The position numbers were made by a program, and so were the translations under genes. From assembly GCF_022496765.1 (NCBI RefSeq), contig NZ_VANV01000006.1, forward strand, positions 1 through 64,000: a stretch of 64,000 bases of DNA. The letters are read 5' to 3'. Numbering within the stretch: the stretch's first letter is position 1; each line of letters starts with the position of its first letter. Source of the DNA: Acidaminobacter sp. JC074 (GTDB taxonomy: Bacteria > Bacillota > Clostridia > Peptostreptococcales > Acidaminobacteraceae). Below are positions 16,888-25,414 of the stretch, in pieces. The notes beneath the pieces were generated by a model, which was given only the letters and a program-made list of their open reading frames with translations, was not told the DNA's origin and made no database searches.

Positions 16888-18255
16888 ATGAAAAAGAAAC
16901 TAATAGCTTTATTGCTAATAGCTTGCTTATCCTTATTTTCGTTTGCTGTTTTTGCTGAAGAAGATGAAGATCGAGTAGACCTAAATAAAATAACAGAGCT
17001 AATACAGACGATAGACAAGTATTATAAAGATGATATTTCTAAGAGTGAACTTGTTGAAGGTGCATATAGAGGGATTGTTGAACAGTTAGATAAACACAGT
17101 AAGTATTATACTGAAGATGAATTTCAAGCCTTTGTTAAAAGCTTAGATGGTACACTAATCGGAATTGGTGTATACATTGAAGAAATTGATTCTGGTATAA
17201 AGGTCATATCTCCTATTGAAGGTTCACCCGCGAATGCAGCAGGCATTATGTCTGGTGATGTCATTACTCATGTAGATGGATTAAAAGTAACAGAAATATC
17301 TTATCAAACAGCAATTGATATGATTAAAGGTGAGCCTGATACATCTGTAAAAATTACGATTGATAGAAATGGAACTACATTAAACTTCGATATCACTAGA
17401 GCGGTTATTAGCATTCCAGATGTAACTTATGAAATTTTAGACAATAACATAGGTTACTTAAAGATCATTCAATTTGGTGATGGTGTTTCAGTTGAAGTAG
17501 AAAATGCAATAGTTGCTTTAACGGAGCAGGGGATGGATTTTTTAATTATTGATCTTCGTAATAATCCGGGTGGTTATTTAAGTGAAGTAATAGAAATTTC
17601 TGAATGGTTTGTAGATATCGAAGATGATATAGTACATGTTGATTATAAAGCTTTTGAAGATGAATCATATTATGCAAAAAAACCTGCTTTAGATATTCCT
17701 TTATGTGTACTCATTAACAATGGTTCTGCAAGTGCGTCTGAGATACTAGCCGGAGCAATTAAGTATAATGAGCGAGGTACGTTAATTGGAGAGACTACAT
17801 ATGGAAAAGGAACAGTCCAATCGCTTTATACTTTATTGAATGACACAGCAATGAAACTAACAACAGCGGAGTACTTTGCAGCAAATGAAACAAAAGTAAA
17901 TGGTATTGGTGTAGAACCAGATATTTATCTTCCTTTAAAAACAGAAGATGAACTGAATACGATTGCTGGATTTGCTCCAATGATTGATAAAGAGCTTTCA
18001 TATTATAATATAACAAGTTTAGATGTATTTGGTGCTCAACAAAGATTAAAATTTCTTGGTTATGATATAGACTTAACTGGTACCTATGATCAAAAGACAT
18101 CTCAAGCTATTTATTCATTTCAAATGAGTCATAACTTAATAAGTAAATATGCATTATATCCAGAGACAAAGAATAAACTAAATGAAGTCATTAAATCTTA
18201 TCTAAGTGAAGATCCACAATTGGATAAGGCTATAGAGATTTTATCAGGGAAATAA
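16888..18255 (+). CDS. ctpA: Carboxy-terminal processing peptidase, S41 family, with PDZ and peptidoglycan-binding domains
   Basis: The 455-residue secreted protease has a signal peptide (cleavage near FAVFAEE). A short helical region and a PDZ domain follow at about residues 75-155 (GIGVYIEEIDSGIKVISPIE). The S41 domain lies at about 165-350, with the Ser-Lys dyad S282 in GSASASEI and K307 in TTYGKGTVQ. A peptidoglycan-binding domain spans about 385-440 (FGAQQRLKFLGYDIDLTGTY). The order matches CtpA/CtpB-type proteases that act outside the membrane. The start at 16888 follows AGGGAGA. It is monocistronic, with its own terminator, and stands directly before the S-layer cluster, so surface-protein processing is a reasonable guess. 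Confidence 0.93.
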   Translation: MKKKLIALLLIACLSLFSFAVFAEEDEDRVDLNKITELIQTIDKYYKDDISKSELVEGAYRGIVEQLDKHSKYYTEDEFQAFVKSLDGTLIGIGVYIEEIDSGIKVISPIEGSPANAAGIMSGDVITHVDGLKVTEISYQTAIDMIKGEPDTSVKITIDRNGTTLNFDITRAVISIPDVTYEILDNNIGYLKIIQFGDGVSVEVENAIVALTEQGMDFLIIDLRNNPGGYLSEVIEISEWFVDIEDDIVHVDYKAFEDESYYAKKPALDIPLCVLINNGSASASEILAGAIKYNERGTLIGETTYGKGTVQSLYTLLNDTAMKLTTAEYFAANETKVNGIGVEPDIYLPLKTEDELNTIAGFAPMIDKELSYYNITSLDVFGAQQRLKFLGYDIDLTGTYDQKTSQAIYSFQMSHNLISKYALYPETKNKLNEVIKSYLSEDPQLDKAIEILSGK

Positions 18256-18302
18256 TTCTCGTTTTGCAAAGAAAATGCGTATTATAGGATTAACGTTATC
18301 GT

Positions 18303-18333
18303 AACACGTCTGTAACCTACAGGCGTGTTTTTT
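18303..18333 (+). terminator. Terminator of the processing protease gene
   Basis: A 12-bp stem (18303-18314 with 18318-18329, one G-U pair) with a 3-nt loop is followed by a run of T. Confidence 0.85.
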
Positions 18334-18337
18334 AGTG

Positions 18338-18540
18338 TATAATACTCCTATAAGTTCATCAGATAATTATGGCTAGAACAAGCGTTTGTATTATAATTTA
18401 CAGTTATGTTACAAAGGCTTGTAATAATTGTCCATAAAACATATCTGGTGATATAATCTACATTAGGATTGGTTATTCCGCCAATTCCACAACGGTCTTA
18501 GTAGAAGGGGGACATGTTGTATTGATCAAATCCCTTCTCC
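18338..18540 (+). promoter_or_regulatory. Promoter region and long structured leader of the major S-layer gene
   Basis: The best promoter is TTGTCC (18428-18433), an 18-bp spacer, then an extended -10 TGATATAAT (18449-18457). This gives a leader of about 110 nt. Two further TATAAT boxes at 18338-18343 and 18392-18397 may be additional start sites. The leader contains a hairpin (AGAAGGG 18503-18509 with CCCTTCT 18532-18538), and a strong AGGGAGGA site precedes the gene. Tandem promoters and long leaders are known from other S-layer genes. Confidence 0.65.
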
Positions 18541-18576
18541 AGACGAACTACATATTTTAAAGGGAGGAATTAAGAC

Positions 18577-21500
18577 ATGAAAAGAGTTTTATCTCTTGTA
18601 TTAGCATTTATGTTAGTATTCTCATCTATCTTACCTGCATTTGCTGAAGAAGCTACTTTTTCAGAAGATGGTCAGAAGTTAGTAGATTACGGTATTATTG
18701 CTGGTACTGGTAATGGCGATGATGCTGAAGGTCAGCTTACAAGAGCTGCAATGACAGTATTATTAGCTGCAATGTATGGTGAAAAAGCGACTGCTGAAGA
18801 GTACGCTTTTGATGCATCATTCACAGATTTAGAAGAAGGTCAATGGTATGTGCCATTTGTTGCATATGCTGAGCAAAAAGGTTGGATGATCGGTGACGGT
18901 CCTGGTACAACTTTCAGACCTAACGATGTTATGACTGCTCAAGAAATCAACGCTATGTTCCTAAAAGTTTTAGGTTACGAAGTTGAGTGGGCTGACGTTA
19001 ACACAGAAGCTGAAGAAATGGAAATCGCAGTAACTGCTGCAGATCCTACTTTAGTATTAAGAGGCGAAGCTTTCGCTACAATTTTAGAAGTATTAGATAC
19101 TCCTAAGATGGACGAGACTGATACATTAGGTACTGCTTTAGGTATCACTGGTTATGAGCCTCCAACTCCTCCAGCTCCAACTGCTGTAATGATTACAGAA
19201 GCTGTTGCTATCAACTCAACTGTTGTTGAAGTATCATTAGATGATGACGAAGACGCTCCTACAGCTTTAACTGTAGATCAATTTGTTGTTACTGACGATG
19301 AAGATGCAGTATTAGAAGTTGAATCAGCTGTATTTGCTGGTTGGGACGAAGATAACTACACTGTATTAGTTACATTAGCTGACGCTACTACTGCTGGTAC
19401 ATTATACACAGTTACTTCAGGTGATGACTCAGCTAACTTCGGTGGTAGAACTGAAGACGAAACTAAGCCATCAATCTCTGCTATTACTCCAGTTGAAACT
19501 TATACTTTCAAAGTTGAGTTCAGTGAAGCAGTTGCTTTAGATACTTTAGCTCTAGAAGTTGAAGAAAAAATCTCAGGTGACGAATTAGCTGTAACTAACA
19601 TGGAATACACTGCTAAGAACATGATTACTGTAACTACTGAAGAGCAATCTGCAGAGTTATACAAATTGACTGTAACATCAGTTTCTGACTTAGCTGGTAA
19701 CGAAGCTGAAGATTTAACTAAGACTTTCGTAGGTAAGGATAAGCCTACATCAGACTTAAAATTATCAGATGTATTAACTGAAGAGTCAACTCAAATCGTT
19801 GCTGTATTTGCAAGAAACGTTGACGAAGCTACTGCATTAGATATCGAGAATTACACTGTTGAGAACGTTAACTCAGGTGACGAAATCGAAGTAATTGCTG
19901 CTGAAATGGATTCAGATGTTTCTACTACAGATGATGACGAAAGCAAAATGCAAGTTGTTTTAACTTTAGCTGAAGATACTGAGCAAAAGTTATACAAATT
20001 AACTGTAGAAAACGTTGAAGACGTATATGGTAATGAATTAGCTTCTAACCAATCTGATACATTTGTTGGTTTAAAGGCTGATGAAACTGCTTTAAAGATT
20101 TCAAAAGTTGAATCTACTTCTAACACAGAAGTTACAATCACTTTTGATGACAAGGTTGATGCTGATACTGCATTAGACTTATTCGAATTAGAAGAAAAGA
20201 ACTCAGGTGATGAGTTAGCTATTACTGATATTGATGTTGATAAGACAGAAGTAACGTTAACTACTGAAGAGCAATCTCAAGTTCTTTATGAAATCACTGT
20301 TAAAGAAGGTATCTTAGATACTGATGGTAACGAAACTGAAAAAGACTTAACTGCTACATTCGTAGGTAAGAAAGTTGGCGCTAAGATTTCTAGTTTCTCT
20401 GTTTCAAGAGATACTGATACTACAATCATCGTAGACTTCAACTCTAACGTTGGTTCTAACGCTACAGACGTTTCATTCTACTTCATCGATGGTGGTGTAG
20501 GTTACCCTGAAAAGGCTGAAACTGTAACTGGTAAAGCTGATCAAATTAAATTAACTATTCCTAAGACTACTGATGCTAAGATCTACAAGCTTACAGTATA
20601 CGAAGGAATCTTAAACTCTGACGATGTTGCTTCTACAGATGACATTAAGAACACATTTGTAGGTAAAGGTTCTGCTGCTGGTTTACCAGAAATTGAAGCT
20701 GTTATGGCAACTGACGAAAGTACAATTGAAATCTTCTTTGATAGAGATATTGATGATACTACTATCGATGGTAAGGTTTGGAATGGTACAAGTGCATTAG
20801 TAGCTGGCGTATTAGAGTACTCAAAAGACAACGGTGACAACTGGATTGCTTTAGAGTCATTAGCTGGTTATAAAGTTTACCAATCAGCTGAAAATGATAA
20901 TGTTTTAGTATTAAGAACTACTGCTGATCCATTTAACAAAGCTGATTCTGAAGCTTCAAATGATACATTCATCTTAAAAGCTAAAGATACTGACGTATTA
21001 AAAGCTGAATCTGATGGCGATGCAATGACGTTCGAATTTGCTTATAGTGATAGTGAACCTGCTGAAATCGTTATCGAAGGTGTTTCTTCATTAGATGATT
21101 CAACATTAAGAGTTTACTTCAACATGCCAGTTGACTTCCCTAACGATTCTGCTGCTACAATTGCTAAAATCGCTAAGAAAGCTGACGATAAAGCATTTAC
21201 AGATACTACAGGTGTTATTGAGTTAGCTTCTGCAGTAAAATCTGATGATGAAGGTAAGATTTGGGACATCGCATTAAAAACTGGTTCAAACATGACTTCT
21301 ACAGAAGTTTACGAATTATTATTTGTTCAAAACGCAACAACTTTAAAGGCTAACTTAACTGATTTAGCTGGTATTGTTACATTAGAAGACCAAGAAACTG
21401 CTTCAGGTTTCCAACATGATCCTGTTGAGTTTGCTGGTACTACTACAGATCCAGGTGCTATTACTTCTGTATATGCAACTATGGAAGACGAAAGAACTAT

Positions 21501-22989
21501 TAAAGTACACTTCCCAACTGATATGGCTAAGAATGCTGCTATGTTAGCAACTTCTACTTTTAAGTTATACAGTGATGAAGGTACAACGGAAATTCACGCA
21601 TCAGATATGGTAGATGTTGACTTTAGTACTACTACTAACATTGCTACTATCTACTTAAATAAAGATATTGCTAGTACTTCTGGTGATTTCTACTTAGGTA
21701 TTACTAAGAACTTATTAACAAATGCTGCTGGTACAAGAAAAGTTAACGATGGCGAAGATACTCCAGATGACTTAGTATTTGAATTCGCTAACTCAACTTC
21801 TTCAGTTGCAGAAGCTGCTGTTAAATCTGTTACATTAGACGAAGATATGATGGGTATGACTATCAAGTTAACTAAAGATGTAGCATATGATGTAACTGCT
21901 GGTACTAACTTAGCATTAGATGACGATTCAGGTACATTAGCTAACTTCGAATTCGTTAACGGTGGTGATGACGCAGGTACAATGACTGCTGCTAACTTCT
22001 TAAAAGTATTCATGATCGAAGCTCAATTCGTTGGTGAAACTGAAGCTACTGCTGTTGAAGCTGCTGATATTGATGGTACTATCGCAATTGATGAAGATGG
22101 TTACTTATCAGTTCAATTCAAGAAGGCTCTTAAGCCAAGTTCAGGTGGATATGTTTCTACTGAAGCTACTACTGCTTCTCCAGACTTATTCATGTTTGAT
22201 AAGACATTCACTAAAGCTGATAACTCAGACGATGCTGCACAAGTATCATTTGGTGTTCCTGCTTCAGCTGCATATGATGAAACTAAGCCTGCTTTAGTAG
22301 CTACTGCTCCAGTTAAGTTATATGATGAAGATAAAGATGCTAAATTTGACAAAATTACTGTTGAGTTTACTGAAGAAGTTAAAGATGTAGTTATTGGCGA
22401 TTTCACTTTAAGTGGCGCTGGTAATGTTGATTTAACAAACGCTACTGTAGCAGTTTCTGGTAACATGGTTACTATTACTTTAGATGAAGCTGAGCAAACT
22501 GCAGATACTACTTCTACAACTCAAACTATTACAGTTGATACAATTAACGACTTAGCTGGTAATACTATGAACACTGCTGCAGGCGAAGCTTTTGAAGACT
22601 TAGCTGCTCCAGTTGCTTTATCTGCTACATTCGCAGAAGTTGCTACTGATACAACATGGGGTGAGGCAACAGATACTTTAGCTGTTACTTATTCTGAGGC
22701 TATCACTATTAACTTTACTGCTGCTGATGGTACAAAAGCTGAATTTGATGCTGAGTACACATTACCTGGTGGTACATTAGCTGCTGGTACTGTAATGACT
22801 GACAATGCTGTAGGTGCTACTGTAACTTATACAGTTAAGACTGCTGATTTATCAGACTTATTAACTGATGCAGAACTTGCTGCAGGTACATTCGTTATCA
22901 CAACTAAAGCTGGTGGTAAAGTAGTTGATGCTAATGCAAATGCCCAAACTGCTGGTACAATTGCTAACGCTGATATTACTACACCATAA
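18577..22989 (+). CDS. Major S-layer protein with N-terminal SLH domains and Ig-like repeats
   Basis: The 1470-residue secreted protein has a signal peptide (cleavage near LPAFAEE). Three SLH modules follow at about residues 28-195 (QLTRAAMTVLLAAMYG, WYVPFVAYAEQKGWMIGDGP, LVLRGEAFATILEVL) and would hold it to the wall polymer. The remainder is a chain of SbsA/Ig-like domains. A repeated signature, (Y/Y)KLTV..V.D..GNE....TFVGK, recurs near residues 382, 494, 592 and 692. The protein is rich in Ala, Thr and Asp, with almost no Cys, Arg or Pro. Codon choice is strikingly narrow (GCT, ACT, TTA, GTA/GTT), unlike its neighbours, which signals very high expression. The strong upstream promoter and downstream terminator agree. 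It is probably the main S-layer subunit. Confidence 0.92.
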   Translation: MKRVLSLVLAFMLVFSSILPAFAEEATFSEDGQKLVDYGIIAGTGNGDDAEGQLTRAAMTVLLAAMYGEKATAEEYAFDASFTDLEEGQWYVPFVAYAEQKGWMIGDGPGTTFRPNDVMTAQEINAMFLKVLGYEVEWADVNTEAEEMEIAVTAADPTLVLRGEAFATILEVLDTPKMDETDTLGTALGITGYEPPTPPAPTAVMITEAVAINSTVVEVSLDDDEDAPTALTVDQFVVTDDEDAVLEVESAVFAGWDEDNYTVLVTLADATTAGTLYTVTSGDDSANFGGRTEDETKPSISAITPVETYTFKVEFSEAVALDTLALEVEEKISGDELAVTNMEYTAKNMITVTTEEQSAELYKLTVTSVSDLAGNEAEDLTKTFVGKDKPTSDLKLSDVLTEESTQIVAVFARNVDEATALDIENYTVENVNSGDEIEVIAAEMDSDVSTTDDDESKMQVVLTLAEDTEQKLYKLTVENVEDVYGNELASNQSDTFVGLKADETALKISKVESTSNTEVTITFDDKVDADTALDLFELEEKNSGDELAITDIDVDKTEVTLTTEEQSQVLYEITVKEGILDTDGNETEKDLTATFVGKKVGAKISSFSVSRDTDTTIIVDFNSNVGSNATDVSFYFIDGGVGYPEKAETVTGKADQIKLTIPKTTDAKIYKLTVYEGILNSDDVASTDDIKNTFVGKGSAAGLPEIEAVMATDESTIEIFFDRDIDDTTIDGKVWNGTSALVAGVLEYSKDNGDNWIALESLAGYKVYQSAENDNVLVLRTTADPFNKADSEASNDTFILKAKDTDVLKAESDGDAMTFEFAYSDSEPAEIVIEGVSSLDDSTLRVYFNMPVDFPNDSAATIAKIAKKADDKAFTDTTGVIELASAVKSDDEGKIWDIALKTGSNMTSTEVYELLFVQNATTLKANLTDLAGIVTLEDQETASGFQHDPVEFAGTTTDPGAITSVYATMEDERTIKVHFPTDMAKNAAMLATSTFKLYSDEGTTEIHASDMVDVDFSTTTNIATIYLNKDIASTSGDFYLGITKNLLTNAAGTRKVNDGEDTPDDLVFEFANSTSSVAEAAVKSVTLDEDMMGMTIKLTKDVAYDVTAGTNLALDDDSGTLANFEFVNGGDDAGTMTAANFLKVFMIEAQFVGETEATAVEAADIDGTIAIDEDGYLSVQFKKALKPSSGGYVSTEATTASPDLFMFDKTFTKADNSDDAAQVSFGVPASAAYDETKPALVATAPVKLYDEDKDAKFDKITVEFTEEVKDVVIGDFTLSGAGNVDLTNATVAVSGNMVTITLDEAEQTADTTSTTQTITVDTINDLAGNTMNTAAGEAFEDLAAPVALSATFAEVATDTTWGEATDTLAVTYSEAITINFTAADGTKAEFDAEYTLPGGTLAAGTVMTDNAVGATVTYTVKTADLSDLLTDAELAAGTFVITTKAGGKVVDANANAQTAGTIANADITTP

Positions 22990-23002
22990 TATAGTAATAA
23001 TT

Positions 23003-23034
23003 AAGAGTTGATCAATTATGATCAACTCTTTTTT
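23003..23034 (+). terminator. Terminator of the major S-layer gene
   Basis: A 12-bp perfect stem (23003-23014 with 23019-23030), tetraloop ATTA and a T-run make a strong rho-independent terminator. Confidence 0.9.
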
Positions 23035-23129
23035 ACGTTTTTGTTACATTGATAATAAACAAAGTCTCATTAACTTTTTACTTGTTATAATTATACTAGT
23101 AGGAAAATAATGTTTAATGAGGTGAATAT

Positions 23130-25271
23130 ATGAGTAAAAGATTAGTTGCACTATTGATTGCAATGGTACTGTGTTTTGGTGCTAGTGTATATGCAGATAC
23201 TGCTGAAAATGCAGATTTGCTTAATGAGTTAAATTTATTAGAAGGTACAAACAAGGGTTATGAGTTGGAGCAGCCTTTGACAAGAGCACAAGCTGCTACA
23301 TTTATTGTTAAGTTATTAGGTGAGCAGAGTACAGTTTTGGGTTCGCCTAAGTCTGTGAACGCTTTTAGTGATGTTTCAGGGAGTGAATGGTTTGTTCCAT
23401 ATCTTGCTTATTGCTATGAAAATGGTATTGTAAGTGGCTATCCAGATGGTACATTTAAGCCTAATAAAGTAGTGTCAGAGCAAGAGTTTTTATCAATGGT
23501 ATTAGGTTCGGTTAATGTTAAAGATACCTTATGGAGTCAAATATTTAAGACTTCTTATGATTTGGGTTTATCAACTGATGCTAAAGAGCCTGTATCTTTT
23601 TTACGTGGTGATGTAGTTGATATTATGACTAATTCACTTACTGTAAAAGTTGTTGATACAGATGATACTGTAATTACGCGTTTAGTAAAAAAAGGTGTAG
23701 TATCAGAAGATAAAGCTGTAAGTGAAGGCTTGATGATTAAAGATGAATTAGTAAGTGAAATAAAGTCTATTGATGTTATTTCTAATACTAAAATTAAGAT
23801 TAACATGAATGAAAAAGTGGCAATCGATGAATCTGATGTAGTAATCATTGGTGAAGATGGTACTGAAGTAGAGGTAGAGAAAGTATACGTTTCTAAGAAG
23901 ACTATAACTGTTGAGACTACAAAAATGTCTGAACAGAAGTATACAGTTTTACTATCTAAAGTAATAGATGAGCAAGGTATTTCTAAAGAGAATCTTAGTG
24001 AAGAGTTTAAAGGTGCTTCAGAAGTTGTTGTTTCAAACTATTTTCATGTTTCTACTATAAAGGCTGTAAGTCAGAATGTTATTCATGTGACTTTTACACA
24101 TCCAGTAAATAATACTTCTGCTTTATCTTTAAATTATGAATTATTATTAGACGGCAAGGAAGTCGTGGATGGTGATTTTAATAATTTAGTCGGTAAAGTA
24201 TTAGCAAATGATGAGTATACTATTGCATTTTGGTTCAAGGATTACGACTTAGATGAAAATGGCGTTTATACTTTAAAAGTTGATGGTGACGTTCAAAGTA
24301 TTTATGGTGTTGAGATTAACGATGGCAAAGAAGAGGAGTTTGACTTTGCTGGTAGTACTGAAGACAATAATGTCATTAATATTGCAGATATTGATGTGAT
24401 AAGAGATGATTATATTAGAATCAGATTTACTGAAGAACTGGATTCTAGTTCAGCTTTAAAAACAACTAATTACCAATTAGTTAACGATAAAACTGGTGGT
24501 AAATCTTCAGCTTTAGGCACTTATTTAACTGGTACAGGTGTATGGTCAAATAGAGAAATCACAGTTAAGTTTTTAATCAATGATAGTGATGATTATACGT
24601 TAACTGTAGATGAAGTAAAAGATATCTTTAAAGTGAGCAAGTTAGATGAATATGAGTATCCAATTTCAGGTATAGGTGATATAGATGCGCCTACTATCGA
24701 TTTTGCATCAGCATTTAATGAAACTTATATTGTAGTATATTTATCAGAACCAATCTTGGCTAGTTCATTAGATAGTGCTACTATTAGAGTTGGTGGTATA
24801 ACACCTGATAAAATTGAGTATGATTCAAAAGATCCTTCTAGAATCAACTTGTTTATGTCTTCAGGTGATGCTGTAAATAGCAAAGAGACTTTAACAATCT
24901 TTGGATTAAAAACGAATTATGGCTTAAGCTTTGATAACATTTCATATGAGCTTGATCCAAGTAATGTAGAAGTAGGCGATATTTACATTGAAGATGCAAA
25001 GATGATTAGTGATAATCAAGTATTGGTTAAATTCACTTACGACGTAAGCCAAACTACTTCAACAAGCCAAGTTAAGTTGACATACTTGGATACTGATGGA
25101 GATGATGAATCAATTAATGTTAATTCTATTTCTTTTGTAGACAATAAGACAGCTGTGATTAAGGCAAATGATATTGAAGAAAACACATTATATTATGTTG
25201 AGATATCTAACCTTTATGATATTACAAATGATCATAAAACTACTAAAGCAACACAAAAAATTGAATATTAG
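23130..25271 (+). CDS. SLH-domain surface protein (N-terminal SLH, Ig-like body)
   Basis: The 713-residue secreted protein starts with a signal peptide (cleavage near SVYADT) and three SLH modules at about residues 25-200 (QPLTRAQAATFIVKLLGE, WFVPYLAYCYENGIVSGYPD, FLRGDVVDIMTNSL). The rest is built of SbsA-type Ig-like beta domains that begin with phrases such as IKSIDVISNTKIKINMNEKV and IADIDVIRDDYIRIRFTEEL. It is closely similar in layout to the protein of 28332-30527. A GAGGTG site precedes the ATG, and a TATAAT box lies about 40 bp upstream. It has its own terminator, so it is an independent unit in the cluster. A minor S-layer or S-layer-associated component is likely. Confidence 0.88.
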   Translation: MSKRLVALLIAMVLCFGASVYADTAENADLLNELNLLEGTNKGYELEQPLTRAQAATFIVKLLGEQSTVLGSPKSVNAFSDVSGSEWFVPYLAYCYENGIVSGYPDGTFKPNKVVSEQEFLSMVLGSVNVKDTLWSQIFKTSYDLGLSTDAKEPVSFLRGDVVDIMTNSLTVKVVDTDDTVITRLVKKGVVSEDKAVSEGLMIKDELVSEIKSIDVISNTKIKINMNEKVAIDESDVVIIGEDGTEVEVEKVYVSKKTITVETTKMSEQKYTVLLSKVIDEQGISKENLSEEFKGASEVVVSNYFHVSTIKAVSQNVIHVTFTHPVNNTSALSLNYELLLDGKEVVDGDFNNLVGKVLANDEYTIAFWFKDYDLDENGVYTLKVDGDVQSIYGVEINDGKEEEFDFAGSTEDNNVINIADIDVIRDDYIRIRFTEELDSSSALKTTNYQLVNDKTGGKSSALGTYLTGTGVWSNREITVKFLINDSDDYTLTVDEVKDIFKVSKLDEYEYPISGIGDIDAPTIDFASAFNETYIVVYLSEPILASSLDSATIRVGGITPDKIEYDSKDPSRINLFMSSGDAVNSKETLTIFGLKTNYGLSFDNISYELDPSNVEVGDIYIEDAKMISDNQVLVKFTYDVSQTTSTSQVKLTYLDTDGDDESINVNSISFVDNKTAVIKANDIEENTLYYVEISNLYDITNDHKTTKATQKIEY

Positions 25272-25282
25272 TATGTAAATCG

Positions 25283-25314
25283 AGCATCTAGATTAATTTC
25301 TAGGTGCTTTTTTT
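25283..25314 (+). terminator. Terminator after the second SLH gene
   Basis: A 10-bp stem (25283-25292 with 25299-25308, one G-U pair) is followed by TTTTTTT. Confidence 0.85.
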
Positions 25315-25414
25315 GTATTAAGTTACTTCTATATTAAAATTGCAATATATTAACGAAAATTACCATTTTAGTGCTATAATTATTATGTGTTGAAAAAGAT
25401 TTTTGGAGGTTAGT

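Noticed and set aside
18503..18538. S-layer leader hairpin considered as a riboswitch
   Set aside because: Only a single simple hairpin with no known aptamer core or terminator/antiterminator pair.
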